The notes under the pieces are model-generated. The model saw nothing but the letters and a program-made list of their open reading frames with translations. It ran no database searches and was not told the origin of the DNA. Source: Bimastos eiseni (taxonomy: Eukaryota > Annelida > Clitellata > Crassiclitellata > Lumbricidae). From it: a DNA stretch of 64,000 nucleotides. The position numbers and the translations under genes were made by a program. Location of the stretch: contig OY365814.1 of NCBI GenBank assembly GCA_959347315.1, forward strand, positions 5,818,034 through 5,882,033, read 5' to 3'. This document shows positions 47,901 to 57,887 of this stretch, piece by piece; positions within the stretch are counted from its first letter, which is position 1; each line of letters begins with the position of its first letter.

Positions 47901-50900
47901 CAAGAGGATAGTCATTGTGAAGATCGTGCAAATCTCTGATATTCCAAGTCCACCTCTAATATACACGGTATTGATCTCCAGTCGTTTAGCTCATCATTAC
48001 CCATCCACCGAAACCCATGAGTTGGTAGATTCTTACACATTGCCCATCCGTACAAATTATTTGCGTCTAAATAGGTTATAAATGTTGAAGGCTTGCTATC
48101 GTCAAACGCTGGCATGTACTTATTGTTTGCTTGCCCATAACGATGTGAAATGGTGCTAACACCACCTCTTATACCGTGCTTAACCATTAGTATCATATCA
48201 TAGTCGCTCAACAACTCCAACTTTACTCCTGTCAACTTCAATGCAGCGTCCCAAGCAAGACCTGGCGAAGTATAATACCAGGCGGGATCTAGGCCATAGT
48301 TCTCATTGCATACATCTATAAAATTTTCAAATACATCAGCGAGCAGGAGAACATCACTCACGTTATATAAATCGTGGTATTCTCTAAACGTTTTGAGTCC
48401 GAATTCATTCCATACCATCTGTGCATGGTTGTAGTCTTCGTCACTAATGTCTGAGTTGTTAAGTCTCGAATAGAATGCTGACTTTGGTGGTAGTTCTGTT
48501 TCATTCAATCGATCGATGGAATTAATAAAATCATAAGGGTATAAACTTTTTCTAAGCAAGAGATCGAGCTGATTGCCAGAATAATGTTTGCCTATATTTT
48601 TATACTGGTCTTTGCTCAGGTTTCTCGATAAAGCGTCGAGACTCGATGCCATGAATCTAAAACTATCAATGAAACGTAATTCTCGTTTAACCTCTACTTC
48701 CTTATTTTCTTTATTTACAACCTTATCAACCACAACCTCACGGCTAAATGAGATATGTTTTTCTTCATTGCAAGGGATGCAGTTAAACTTTTCGTCATCA
48801 TCACCTCGTAATTTCTTTATGAATAGATGACTGTCATAACCGGATAGATTAAGGATCAACACTGGGAAAAACTTGGGGACGTTATAGTTTAGATTACAAA
48901 CCGTATCAGCGGCGCCTCTATATTTTCCAGTTAAATGACAATGGTCTCTAGCTCGATCTTTACCCAGTTCGCCTTCGCATATGTGACAAATTGTAGCTGA
49001 GTCGTATAGCGCCTGATCTTTCTTTCTGAATATCATTCTCTTTGGAAATTTAAATCGAATATAAATATCTTTTATATTATCTATAAGAGTGTCTATAAAT
49101 ATCTGAGCTACATCATCATCTTCACTCTCCGCGGTGAACGTTATGGGGGCTTGTGAATATAGATTATCATCAAAACATTTTATATAATAACAGAAAGAAC
49201 TTGGAACGTGTTTTTGATATTTGTTGGTGTAAGACATTCTGGGATCTGGTTGACAAGTGTCTATAGGTTTAATGAAACTTTCGAAATCGGCGTACACCAC
49301 AAAGGGGACTCTCATCTTTCTAAAATAATTTTTAAAACTCAGCATAGTTCCTGGTTCTGGAAGTTCTATCTTTTGAGCGTCGTGTTGGGAACAGTACTCG
49401 GTGTGTTTGTGTAGCGAATCTTTTCTACTGAATTCTATTAAGCATCTTTTACAATGGTACATCGAAGTACTGGTGTTTTCTGTTTGTACCGCCATCAGTC
49501 TGTTGAAATTCTTTATCCAACAATAATGTTTCTTTTCTCCATCAGAAATGAGTAATAGATCTACACACCTATCGTTCTCATGCTTTGATAAATATAGAAG
49601 GAATAGACGGACATCTTTCTCATGATCAAAGACATTAATACTAATATTATTATTTCTCTCAAACTTACTTATCACATTAGCATCCGCTGCTACTGGGAAT
49701 TCGATACCGGACCAATTAAGTTCCTCAGACTGTCTAATTAATTCTTTCGTTATTCTTTCTGGATGGTTGTCAACTGGGTTTAAGGCTCTCGTTGCACACC
49801 ACTTGAAGCATTCTTCATCTTTGTTCTTCATATTGATTATAGCCTCTTTTCTCGATAACTCTTTCGATAGTGGGATGTAAGAACTACCTTTCAACGGTTT
49901 ATAAACAACGGTGTTGATATTTAATTTTTGAACCGCTCTGAGTCTCCAGTTACTACTACGCATCTGGAAGGCAGCCATCGACTCAATAATTTTATCTTTC
50001 GCGCTGTTATAAATTTCACTTACATCGGTGGAGTCTTGAATCACCTCAGTCCTTGAAACGAATGAAAAATCTGTTGTGCAGGTAAGGACAAAGTTGACCT
50101 TAGTCTGACGATGTTTTGTCAACAAGTCTACCGCCTGTGCTCGAACGGTGTCAAGAAAAGATGTGGCATCAATACCGTTAGCCCCCTCTACCGTGTATTG
50201 ATTCGTGAAGCCCTTGATAGCTGAAGCCGCCTCTCTAATTTTATGTGTCTTCGTATGAATTTTACCGAATATAGAATTCACTTTGGCTTTCAGTGCTTCT
50301 AACTTTTCATTCACTTTTCTCTTTGGTTCTTCAGGTATATACCCTTCGATCCACTTTGCGAATGTATTAATCACTGATTTTGTCTTATCGAATATTTTTC
50401 GTACTATCGTGGCTGGCACGGGTTTGAGTGTTGGGATTCCAATGTCAGAAACGGGTGCGTCAAGCAAACTAACATTGGGCTACAATTTTCGCAATCAAGT
50501 CCGCTTTACGTAATCTCGCATAACCAACCAAACCGCTCTGTTTGGCAATTTTTCTTAATTCAATAACAGTTTTCTTCGAATATTCCATTTTATATTGAGG
50601 TGGCATTCCTTAAAGCTGTTTTGAGAAAATATTTTCATTCATTTTATATTTACAAGAATATTTTTTATAATCAACTAACCTGTTGGAATTAATCCATGCA
50701 GCTTCTTTCACGCCATCGTGTGACAGCGCTTCACTAGATCCATGATAGTGTGTTGTATCGGCCATCGTCGTCTGCACATCTAACTTTTTAAACTAGAAAA
50801 TATAGGCCTACGTGCGAAACTATAGTAAATTTACGTTATAATTAGGTCTATAACAGGCCTTCTACTGAGGATGTGGGTATAGGCTAATATCATATGTGAT

Positions 50901-53900
50901 GGTGTGTAATGGATCATCCAAGCTGTTGTGAAATTCCCGGACCTTTATCGGGTTGGTACACGGTTTTAACCTAATATCCAAGAGGTTTCACATTAGCGCG
51001 GTTTTGGAAACTTTGGAAATTACCTTGGCTTTTGACTCATAGGGAGTGTAGGTGGTTGTCTTGACCATGCTTATAGGTTTGTGCACGTCAGGTCGAAACT
51101 ATTGGAAAGCTCCTGGCGTTTTTTCCGGGTTATTGGTTGATGTTGGTTTTAACCTATGGTTAGGTTGATGTTGTTTTTGGTGGTTTTTAACCTAGGCTAT
51201 AGGATAAAAAAGTTTTTAACCTATTAGGAGAGTGGTTTTAACCTATGGTTAGGTGGTTTGGCCCCGCTTGCTACACTCTCTACTGCTGATGAGCGTGGAC
51301 CAAAACCTTGACTAAGGAATTTAGCGATCGATGCTCTTTAATGTATAATAAACGATAATAAATGAGTATTGGTAATCATCTGCAAAATTTCATCGAAATT
51401 GCCTTCAATGCAACCCCATCCACATACACTGCAAGATTAATAAGCAGATGAGGTATACTTGTACGTCATATCAATGACTGCCTCAGGGCTAGCTGCAGTG
51501 ACGGCGCTACACGAGTGCAAGTCAGGGCAAACGCCCTGGTCACTGTCCTGCCACTTGGCCACCAGACTCCAATGCTCTTGTTGCACGCAGCACACTGCGC
51601 ACATGCTAGCTTTAATTGCATGTAACGTCCTTCGACATTCTAGTTCTTCGTAAACAATTCGCTCTCTTCAGGTCGCACTCATAGTCTACAACTCATTGTT
51701 TGGGCTCTCCATATCGGCATCATTCCAGTTATATCTGCTCAATCAGAGCGCACATTCAGTTGTCTCAAACCGGTAAAGACACATTTAATAGCTACAATGC
51801 TAGATGAAAGTGTATCAGATGTAGAAGTTTTGTCTATACATTACGCTAGAACTCGCTAAATGGATTTTTGAAAAAGTTTTGGACAAATTTGTAGCGGTGC
51901 ATCCCCATTGCATCATACAGCAGATATTATAAATCCTAAATTGGCTGACTGTTGTCACTTGTCTGCTTATATGACACAACTCACTTCAGCATTGGGATAA
52001 AGTCTACTTGATTCGGGACTCTATTTCTCAAACTATTTATAGCGAGCTTACGTAGGCAAGGGGTTAGGCGCTTTGGCAAACTTCTGTGGTCACCAAAATT
52101 ATAAGGTCGCGATTGATTGTTAGTATAGGCTGTAATAGCAGATACTGCCAGATAGCTCTTCATTTCTTTCTTTAATGATAATTATCGTTCAGTTGAGCGG
52201 TCTGTAAAGACATGATGATTCCGTGCTCTTCTGCGGCGATACAAGCACGTCTCCGCTTTTACTCTACCGTTTTTCTGGAGTTGCCTTCTTTTAGAATACG
52301 AAACAGTCAGATCAATTAGATTGGCCTGTCTAGTTTCTTTACGATGCTCTCGAATGGCGCTATATAAATAGCCAGACCCATCCAATATTCGTCATGAGGT
52401 GCCGACTTATAATTATTCTTTGCATTTGAACCGTCATTGAAAGAGTCAACCTTGAGAAAAAAAGTCACTTACTAAAGAAAATTAATGATATAATGAAATT
52501 ATAAATCTCAGACCAAGTAATAGTTTTTGAGACTGATGGGTTTTATTAGTCAGATAACATAGCATGGCTGCATGTGCCTAATTTTATTATTTATTACCGA
52601 AATTTGATACCGCCCTTCTACCAATATCTTTTGACTCAGAAGTGCACACGCCTCGACGGCGCAATTGCAGTTGTACTGCAGAGCAATAATTGTACGCGAA
52701 GGACATAAGTGGTCGGTCGCTTCATTTCGGATACCCAAGATATTACGATGCTGCTAATCTTGTTGCAATGTAATTTACATGAAGTAAGCCCCTAGTAATC
52801 AAACTTACTGTTGTATTAGACGAAATATAATTCTGATCATCCGTTCCAATCCGTATTCTTAGCCTAGTTCCAATCGGTAGGCCTAGTTGTAGCCTTTCTT
52901 CTTTAACTGAAACATTGAAGGCACAGACAGTCTTCTTTTTTGACAGGTGGAGGGTAACCGGACAGTCATGAGCGGGGTAAGAAATGTGGCCCGAGAGCGA
53001 GAAAAATGTTTTACATCTTGGTTGTGTTTTTAATTTTTGAACATAATTGCACTTTAGCCGACTTACGTATTTCGTTACAACTTTGTGCCATTATGGACTC
53101 ACTTTACTTTCTTGTCAAAAGCAAGCAAGTTCTTCCTAATGTCACTTCTCACAATGAAATATTTTTTCCAACATTCCAAAGTCCAAGCTATCTAGAATAT
53201 TTTTATGTGTGTGCCAAATAGCCATGGAAATTATTCTGCCTCTGACTACTGCACTGCGTCAAGTGTTGCGCCAAGTGCGCCAACTGTACTGCAACCAAGT
53301 GTTTAACCCTTTAACGACCAGCGTGTACTCAAATGTATGGGAAAACGTATGCAGCTGATCGTTAAAGGGTTAAGTGATGCAGTCTGCTGAAACTACGCTC
53401 TGCTTCTGCAGACGAAGGTGGCCAAATAAACAGTTATCTGAATAATTGCTCGACATGAGGAAGCAAGTTACTCAGTAAATATGATTTGAGAATATAATTT
53501 GCTCCAGTGCTTAAAGCATTGAAAATGTAAACCAAATACTAAGAATACGAAACTCATTGTTTATTAGCTTAAGTGATCAATTATATATCGGGGAGTCGAG
53601 GTGAGGGTGGGGGACAGACGTATAACGTGCCCCTCTCTCTGAAAGGTGAGGGAACTTGTTCCCTGTGGTCTTCGGGATCGCCGCCTCTGACTCAAGTATA
53701 TAAATTGTTATGACCCCAAAATCTTCTCTACATGATTTCTCTGTGTTTCAAACATGATTACATTCAAGTCCTTTCACATAGGTCAAACTGCTCTGCCCTA
53801 TCGATGCTTATTGGTAATTATATTATGGCGGCGATTAATAAATGCAGAGCCTACTAATAATAGTTATACGTAAGCAAAATGCATTGTCTTCCAAGTGAGC

Positions 53901-54055
53901 TTAATTAACCTTATCATTGATTCCATTTTTCTATTTGAGTGTTAGTGATAAAATTGATTGTGCTCACCTTTTTTACCAGATGAACAAATTCGCGCTGCGT
54001 TCCGACATCTACTTCCATTTTCGATTCTGCTCTGTTTTCCTGCACAGGCGCCCAT
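41016..54055 (-). CDS. Gene B: six-exon CARD-NHL protein, 643 codons
   Basis: Exons, 5' to 3': 53968-54055, 52809-52900, 45908-46094, 43601-43888, 42858-43226, 41016-41923. They total 1932 nt, open throughout. Same exon order, same intron phases, and identical lengths for exons 3, 4 and 6 as gene A. Domains are MGAC start, F-box-like about 61-122, CARD about 123-218, alpha/beta region 219-341, and NHL 342-643. Both paralogues keep uninterrupted frames despite clear divergence, which argues for selection. Intron 2 is stretched to 6.7 kb by a Maverick-like remnant. A candidate AATAAA (minus strand, 40918-40923) lies about 95 bp past the stop. Role inferred: cytoplasmic or membrane-tethered death-fold signalling. 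Confidence 0.82.
42858..43226 (-). CDS. Gene B exon 5: alpha/beta region between CARD and NHL
   Basis: Counterpart of gene A exon 5, five codons longer near its start. Encodes VVIKVEIKDCSTACTAF, NDELISHLNGEDVEFLD and TTVVWIWFRSQASFEYIQKL. It ends TTG|GTAAGTTC, a consensus donor. Confidence 0.72.
43601..43888 (-). CDS. Gene B exon 4: CARD
   Basis: Reads SAIIRTNRNYLLESIHPNDE, FIDSLFSLKCITEEQRHCIQ, NAELLLAVGSFDDAKFTNFV and KCLRQTNQTAVTRV. It has the same helix pattern and exon length as gene A. Charged residues differ in the helix 2-3 region (LKCITEEQRHC vs FYCITKEQSHF), which could alter the homotypic partner. Confidence 0.85.
44259..44604. repeat. 19-bp minisatellite, about 18 copies
   Basis: The unit TCTCCTATCCATAGATACA is repeated about 18 times with almost no variation. 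It lies in intron 3 of gene B, and the gene A intron lacks it. Near-identity of units implies recent expansion. The unit is not a multiple of three, and the overlapping frames are artefacts. Confidence 0.93.
44605..45900. other. Gene B intron 3, remaining part
   Basis: No recognised element. A minus-strand open frame at 44865-45128 (includes CSFARWNQLRPMRLECIPPM) has no family I recognise and no exon support. The rest is unremarkable. Confidence 0.5.
45908..46094 (-). CDS. Gene B exon 3: F-box-like region
   Basis: Encodes LCDLPLEMLDIILQKSYLYW and SLISVDVCFNRRITRQRFKK with TIW. It has the same 187-nt length as gene A exon 3 and very similar residues. The acceptor is CATTTCAG and the donor GAGAG|GTTAGA. 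Confidence 0.68.
46537..46870 (-). pseudogene. Adenain-like cysteine protease remnant of the Maverick-like element
   Basis: The reverse strand reads NNFRGVFLRDELPKKPRAND, a GKGTHWTCW block carrying the catalytic histidine, YFDSYGLPPP, and finally QVYCCHLC with the likely catalytic cysteine (CGH in relatives, here CCH). This matches the C5/Ulp1-like maturation protease of Maverick/Polinton and adintovirus-type elements. No valid start codon is in frame, so it appears 5'-broken. It lies downstream of PolB on the same strand. Such proteases process virion proteins; no capsid gene is visible here. Confidence 0.75.
46894..50588 (-). pseudogene. SAP / endonuclease VII-like / protein-primed DNA polymerase B, broken
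   Basis: Order on the minus strand: an N-terminal SAP-like motif (50469-50588; TVIELRKIAKQSGLVGYARL). Then come a coiled region, a C2H2 finger (YHCKRC...HKHTEYC), and exonuclease motif VVYADFESF. Next is an endonuclease VII-like CHICEGELG...RDHCHLTGKYRG block inside the exonuclease region. NLSGYDSHLF and YLDANNLYGWAM (polymerase motif A) follow, then a motif B/C region (47308-47784) and a C-terminal segment (46894-47226). Breaks are frameshifts near 50475, 47938, 47338 and 47285 and a TGA at about 47843. Motif C reads YTDS where DTDS is expected. The family replicates Maverick/Polinton or adintovirus-like DNA by protein priming. This copy cannot be active. Confidence 0.85.
52593..52705 (-). 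mobile_element. tRNA-derived SINE, copy 4, truncated
   Basis: Shares the tail GAAATTTGATACCGCC and body of the other SINEs up to the GCGAAGGAC segment. The tRNA-like head is missing. The break lies where the duplicated block resumes, so the head may have been lost in that rearrangement. Confidence 0.7.
52809..52900 (-). CDS. Gene B exon 2: linker with internal duplication
   Basis: The 92-nt exon is 30 nt longer than its gene A counterpart. It encodes EERLQLGLPIGTRLRIRIG and TDDQNYISSNTT. The extra ten codons include a repeat of a CGATTGGAAC-like segment and a TAGGCCTA octamer, so local insertion changed the linker while keeping the frame. Confidence 0.62.
53303..53373. mobile_element. 71-bp TTAA-flanked miniature inverted element (piggyBac-like)
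   Basis: The arms CCCTTTAACGACCAGC and GCTGATCGTTAAAGGG pair almost perfectly around a short loop and are bounded on both sides by TTAA. A TTAA target and CCCTTT ends recall piggyBac-type MITEs. Located in intron 1 of gene B and absent at the gene A position. Confidence 0.65.
53588..53691 (-). mobile_element. Diverged relative of the 34289-34426 hAT MITE
   Basis: The reverse strand starts CAGAGGCGGCGATCC and keeps GGGGCACGTTATACGTCTGT, parallel to GGGTCACGTTATACGTGTGT in the intact copy. The opposite terminus is missing. Confidence 0.6.
53968..54055 (-). CDS. Gene B exon 1: MGAC N-terminus
   Basis: Starts MGACAGKQSRIENGSRCRN. The MGAC-GKQS core is identical to gene A while the following residues diverge, which points to constraint on the acylation-type motif. 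A GTGAGC donor in phase 1 follows. A longer upstream frame in a different phase is a shadow. Confidence 0.65.
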
Positions 54056-54337
54056 CTTGTCCGCATACGGTAATGACTCTCGGCGAAGTCTTCAAAATTT
54101 AATATAATTTGTGTCTCACTTAACGACGCTTTATCTAAATGGCCTCTTTTGAACAGTTGACATTTGATAAAATTAATGGCCAATAATTTGTTACAGGAGG
54201 TCGATGCAGCGCGAATATGATCCATGAAATCGCAGCTCACCCTGCGGTTGCAATGAATCTATTTATATCCACTTTATCTCGCTCATCCTAGAACACAGTC
54301 TTTGTAGTGTATCCCTACGCCAGCATGTACTTGCAAG

Positions 54338-54339
54338 CT

Positions 54340-54395
<56 letters not shown>
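54338..54395. repeat. (TA)n microsatellite
   Basis: A long TA run with one AAA interruption, about 280 bp upstream of the gene B start. The gene A upstream region lacks it. Confidence 0.9.
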
Positions 54396-54397
<2 letters not shown>

Positions 54398-55212
54398 CAC
54401 ACGCAAAAGCTTCGTTCGAAATGCAGCCTCAATATAACTGTATTGTATTGTATTCCAGCATCTGTATAGCACCTCTAGTAGGGTGAACTGCTCCGAAGCG
54501 CTGCCATTGCGCAAAACCCCGCGAAAAGAATCAGGTTTTGAAAAAAACAGCAGAAGAATAGAAACTCAGATGGAACTTTTGAGCGAACAGAAGGTGAAAG
54601 CATGTTACAAAGAGAAGGACTAATTGAAGAAAAGGATCGAGATTGAGCCAAATTGTAGCAGTTCTAGTGTAGACGATCAATAAAGAGGTCGCCTGGAATT
54701 ACTATCTCTCTCACTTTCCCAGTTCCTGAGACGCCTTAAGACTTCCTCTGTCCAGGCCCACGCATTTTGAGCGGCGCTAACAACTGATATATTACATTAC
54801 ATTACATAGCTAGTCAAGCAGATTTGTAGTGAATGTCACTGATCAGTATTTTAGTTGCATTAGCTAGGTGGCAGCACTTTGAAAAACTATCCTATGGATG
54901 CAATTCTGTGATGCGTTGAACCGAAGACGGATTCAATCGTACTGTCACTCTGTTTGTCCTGTCCTGTGACACTTTCCATCTGTCCCTCTGTCTCTTTCGC
55001 TTTCTGTCTTCTGCCGTCATTCTCTGGTTCTCAATAATTTTCTCTGTGTATTGCCCGTGTCATTCGTCTGTACGTTTCTGTGTTTCTGCGTGGTGTGTGT
55101 GCATGTGAGTGTGTTTGTCCCATTTCCTCTTGCGTCCATGGGTCAGAAAACAAGAATGGCTCATTGGGAATTTTATAAGCAATATTTCATTTTTTAGAAA
55201 TATATTCATAGC

Positions 55213-56634
55213 CAGGCCCGTCGAGAGCAAAGTGGGGGGCCAGATAGGCCTACAATAAAGTTTTTCAGTATGATTGAAAGACTGATTGACAGTAGGCCTA
55301 CACTGTAATGCACAGTACTAAAAAATGTTGCGAAATTCCAAGCACCAGGCCATTTTTACATGATACATCACTTACTTATCAACGATATCATCGATTCATC
55401 ATCATTCATCACTCTCAGTCAGCCTGCTTCCGTCGCAGGGTATGATATGATAATGAAAGTAAATATTTTTGGGGTAATTCCTAATTTTAAGGAAAACGTC
55501 GCAACCAAAAAATTACATTCTATGCACTAGAGACGCCACCGGGCCATCGCGCCAGCACTTTACTTTTGCACACAAATGTGTTTTGCATTTCTTGATTTTT
55601 TGCATGCAGCTGCAGGTTGCGGCGTAATTTTTTTGGAAAAAATGACATCATTTTTTAAGAATAAAAATATTTGTAACTAAATATTATATTTTTATTTTTA
55701 AATCAAACAATTTCGCTATTTTATTTATAAACTAATTATAATTATTCACCATGAAACAAAACCGTTTTCGCATTTATAAATCTAGAGCAGAGAAAAGAAA
55801 ATGGCATCAGTTGTTCTCAAACTGTTAATGATGCTGGCAACAATAATAATGATCAGACTGCTCATGTACGTGATTGAAAGCCAACTGAAAAACTGAAAGC
55901 CTAAACATGAACTGCAGTTGCTCAAACAGTTTTACTTGTAAAGTCAGCAAGGGATGAGTTCAGAGATGGAACATTTTATTCCAATTTTGATTCTGCAGCA
56001 AGTGGACTTTTAAAAATGTTTTTTAAAAGAATTTCTTAAAATTTACTCCAAGAAGATTATGACTATAGGATCATTTGTGAAAATGTTGTGAAAGTTATTC
56101 TGCCGACATTTTCAGGGATTTAATAGACGAGGCTAACTCATTAAAACGAATTTATCAGGAAAATATTGGCTAAAAAATAATTCAACCTTTTCAGCTGTTA
56201 AACAAACTGCATGAAATTTCGCGGACTAATCTCTTCCCCCAATTTAATTGTTACCATGAGGATTTATTTTTGTCTTCCAGCTGTCGTTGCAAGTGCAGTG
56301 AGATCAGTCAGTGTATTAAAATGAGTCAAAAACTATCAGCGGGCTACAATGGGTCAAAACAGAGCCAATGGATTTGCAACTTTGGCCATTGAAGCGCAGT
56401 TGGCAAATAACTTAAAATTTTGATTCAATTATTGATTTTTGCAACCAAGAAAGGTCAGAAAGGCCCCCTTAAGAATTAATTGTGAATATTAAGGTAGAAA
56501 TATAGCTTAAAGACATAGATATCAAGTTAATAAAACCAAATGTGTTTTGTTAATAAATTTTTTAACAATTGCAGAATTTTTTCAGGGGAGAGTCCAGGTC
56601 TTTTGTTCCCCCTTTCCTACTCTCAGTGGGCCTG
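55213..56634 (+). mobile_element. 1.4-kb hAT element with degenerate transposase C-terminus
   Basis: The ends CAGGCCCGTCGAGAGCAAAG and CTCTCAGTGGGCCTG are inverted. Flanks TTCATAGC (55205-55212) and TCCATACC (56635-56642) match at 6 of 8. The plus strand near 56287-56425 reads VASAVRSVSVLK, stop, then VKNYQRATMGQNRANGFATL and AIEAQLANNLKF, the hAT dimerisation domain of Ac-like (DUF4371-type) transposases. It is the same family as 37528-38526, in opposite orientation. Confidence 0.82.
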
Positions 56635-57179
56635 TCCATACCTAATGTCGAAGAGAACCGTTAAAGATGTCGAAACAGCCAGCTCGAAAGTTCGACAATT
56701 CAATAACAAACTTCACACAGCAGCAGCCGGTGATCTATACTCTATATTCTCTACTCTATTAGGAAGGAGACTCTTACATGGAGGAAACTAATGACTCGAA
56801 ACAAAGAAGTAACCTGGGGAGATTCTTCAAACTTAATTGTTCAAGTGAGACTTGGTGTCATAAAAACATGATCTCGTCAGATTCAACTCATAGGCCTAAT
56901 TACCAAACTCGAAGAAACTCATCTTAAGGCTTGTTCTCACGTTAGCTGTGAGACGGTGTGTCACCCCAATCTTATAATATAATAGTAAACGATTATAAAC
57001 TATCATCACTATCATCGAAATGAGCTTATGAATAACCTATTTCATATTTATTACATGGCAGACACAAAAACTAGTCAAGCGCAACTAATAGCATGATTAG
57101 AGTATTATGTTCTGTTGAAAACGACCACTCCTCCGAAGCCTAAATAGGCCTATCTAACACAGCGCGAATCCGCTACAAG

Positions 57180-57390
57180 ATTCTCTTTATAGTTTCCAAA
57201 GCCCAGTAAGACAGTGCTCCGAGATATCTATCCGACAATTTGCGAATGACGTTTTCTGCTACTTCATCCCATTCCTTGCGCTCTGTTGATCGTCGTAATC
57301 TTTTCGTTAGTAGGATTGCCTTGTTCCAACACCGGGCGTTTGCTGTTGTGGGTCCATCTATCTGGAATGACAATCATCCCTCATTAATGT
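57180..57390 (+). mobile_element. LINE ORF2 C-terminal fragment
   Basis: The plus strand reads LRSVDRRNLFVSRIALFQHR then AFAVVGPSIWND, the LR(S)...HRAFAVVGPxLWN signature near the end of CR1/L2/Jockey ORF2. The overlapping minus-strand frame is a shadow. Confidence 0.65.
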
Positions 57391-57786
57391 AGTGTAATTC
57401 TTCTAAAATTTATCAGCGCCCACAAACCACGTCAAGGAGACCAGCTTATAGCAAATCGAGCCCGCAATAGCTAAGCTTCTCGCTTCATTCCGGTTCTCGT
57501 GCATGTTTTGACAAGATTAATATTCAACGCTCGCTATTCGGAATTATGATGAAATAAAGTGCGTGAAACAAGACATACTTGCTGTATTAAAAAAACAATT
57601 TTAAATGACAGGTCCTTCCGTTTTAGGTGGCAGATCTCATGAATGTAGGTCAAAAGATGGATCACAATTAAGAGGTCACAGCTTTCATATCAGGCTGAAT
57701 CCGACTGAATTTAACCAATGAAAACAATGCAGTACAATACAAACTAAATAAAATACAATTTAACAGTGCCATCCTTTATGATAGGG

Positions 57787-57887
57787 CTATCTATATCTAT
57801 ATCTAAATCTAAATCTATATCTAAATCTAAATCTAAATCTATATCTAAATCTATATCTATATCTATATCTATATCTATATCTATATT
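57787..57887. repeat. Hexanucleotide (TATCTA/AATCTA)n tract
   Basis: Alternating ATCTAT and ATCTAA hexamers over about 100 bp. Confidence 0.9.

Larger units (their letters stand above)
46320..52350. other. Insertion in gene B intron 2 carrying a Maverick-like remnant
   Basis: Compared with gene A, sequence homology stops at about 46320 and resumes at about 52350. Inside are an adenain-like protease remnant, a PolB pseudogene and a right-hand stretch (50590-52350) with no recognised gene. That stretch includes repeated TTTTAACCTATGGTTAGG motifs (51140-51250). I did not find long terminal inverted repeats or a 6-bp target duplication, so the true element ends are unknown. Confidence 0.6.

Noticed and set aside
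48588..49414. Plus-strand frames opposite PolB
   Set aside because: Antisense shadows of the polymerase frame.
53914..54240. 108-codon minus frame as the gene B start
   Set aside because: The same frame does not exist in gene A. The MGAC frame is shared by both and gives the right splice phase.
57173..57373. Minus-strand frame with an acceptor-like TTCCAG start
   Set aside because: The plus strand encodes a recognisable LINE C-terminus (AFAVVGPSIWND), so the minus frame is a shadow.
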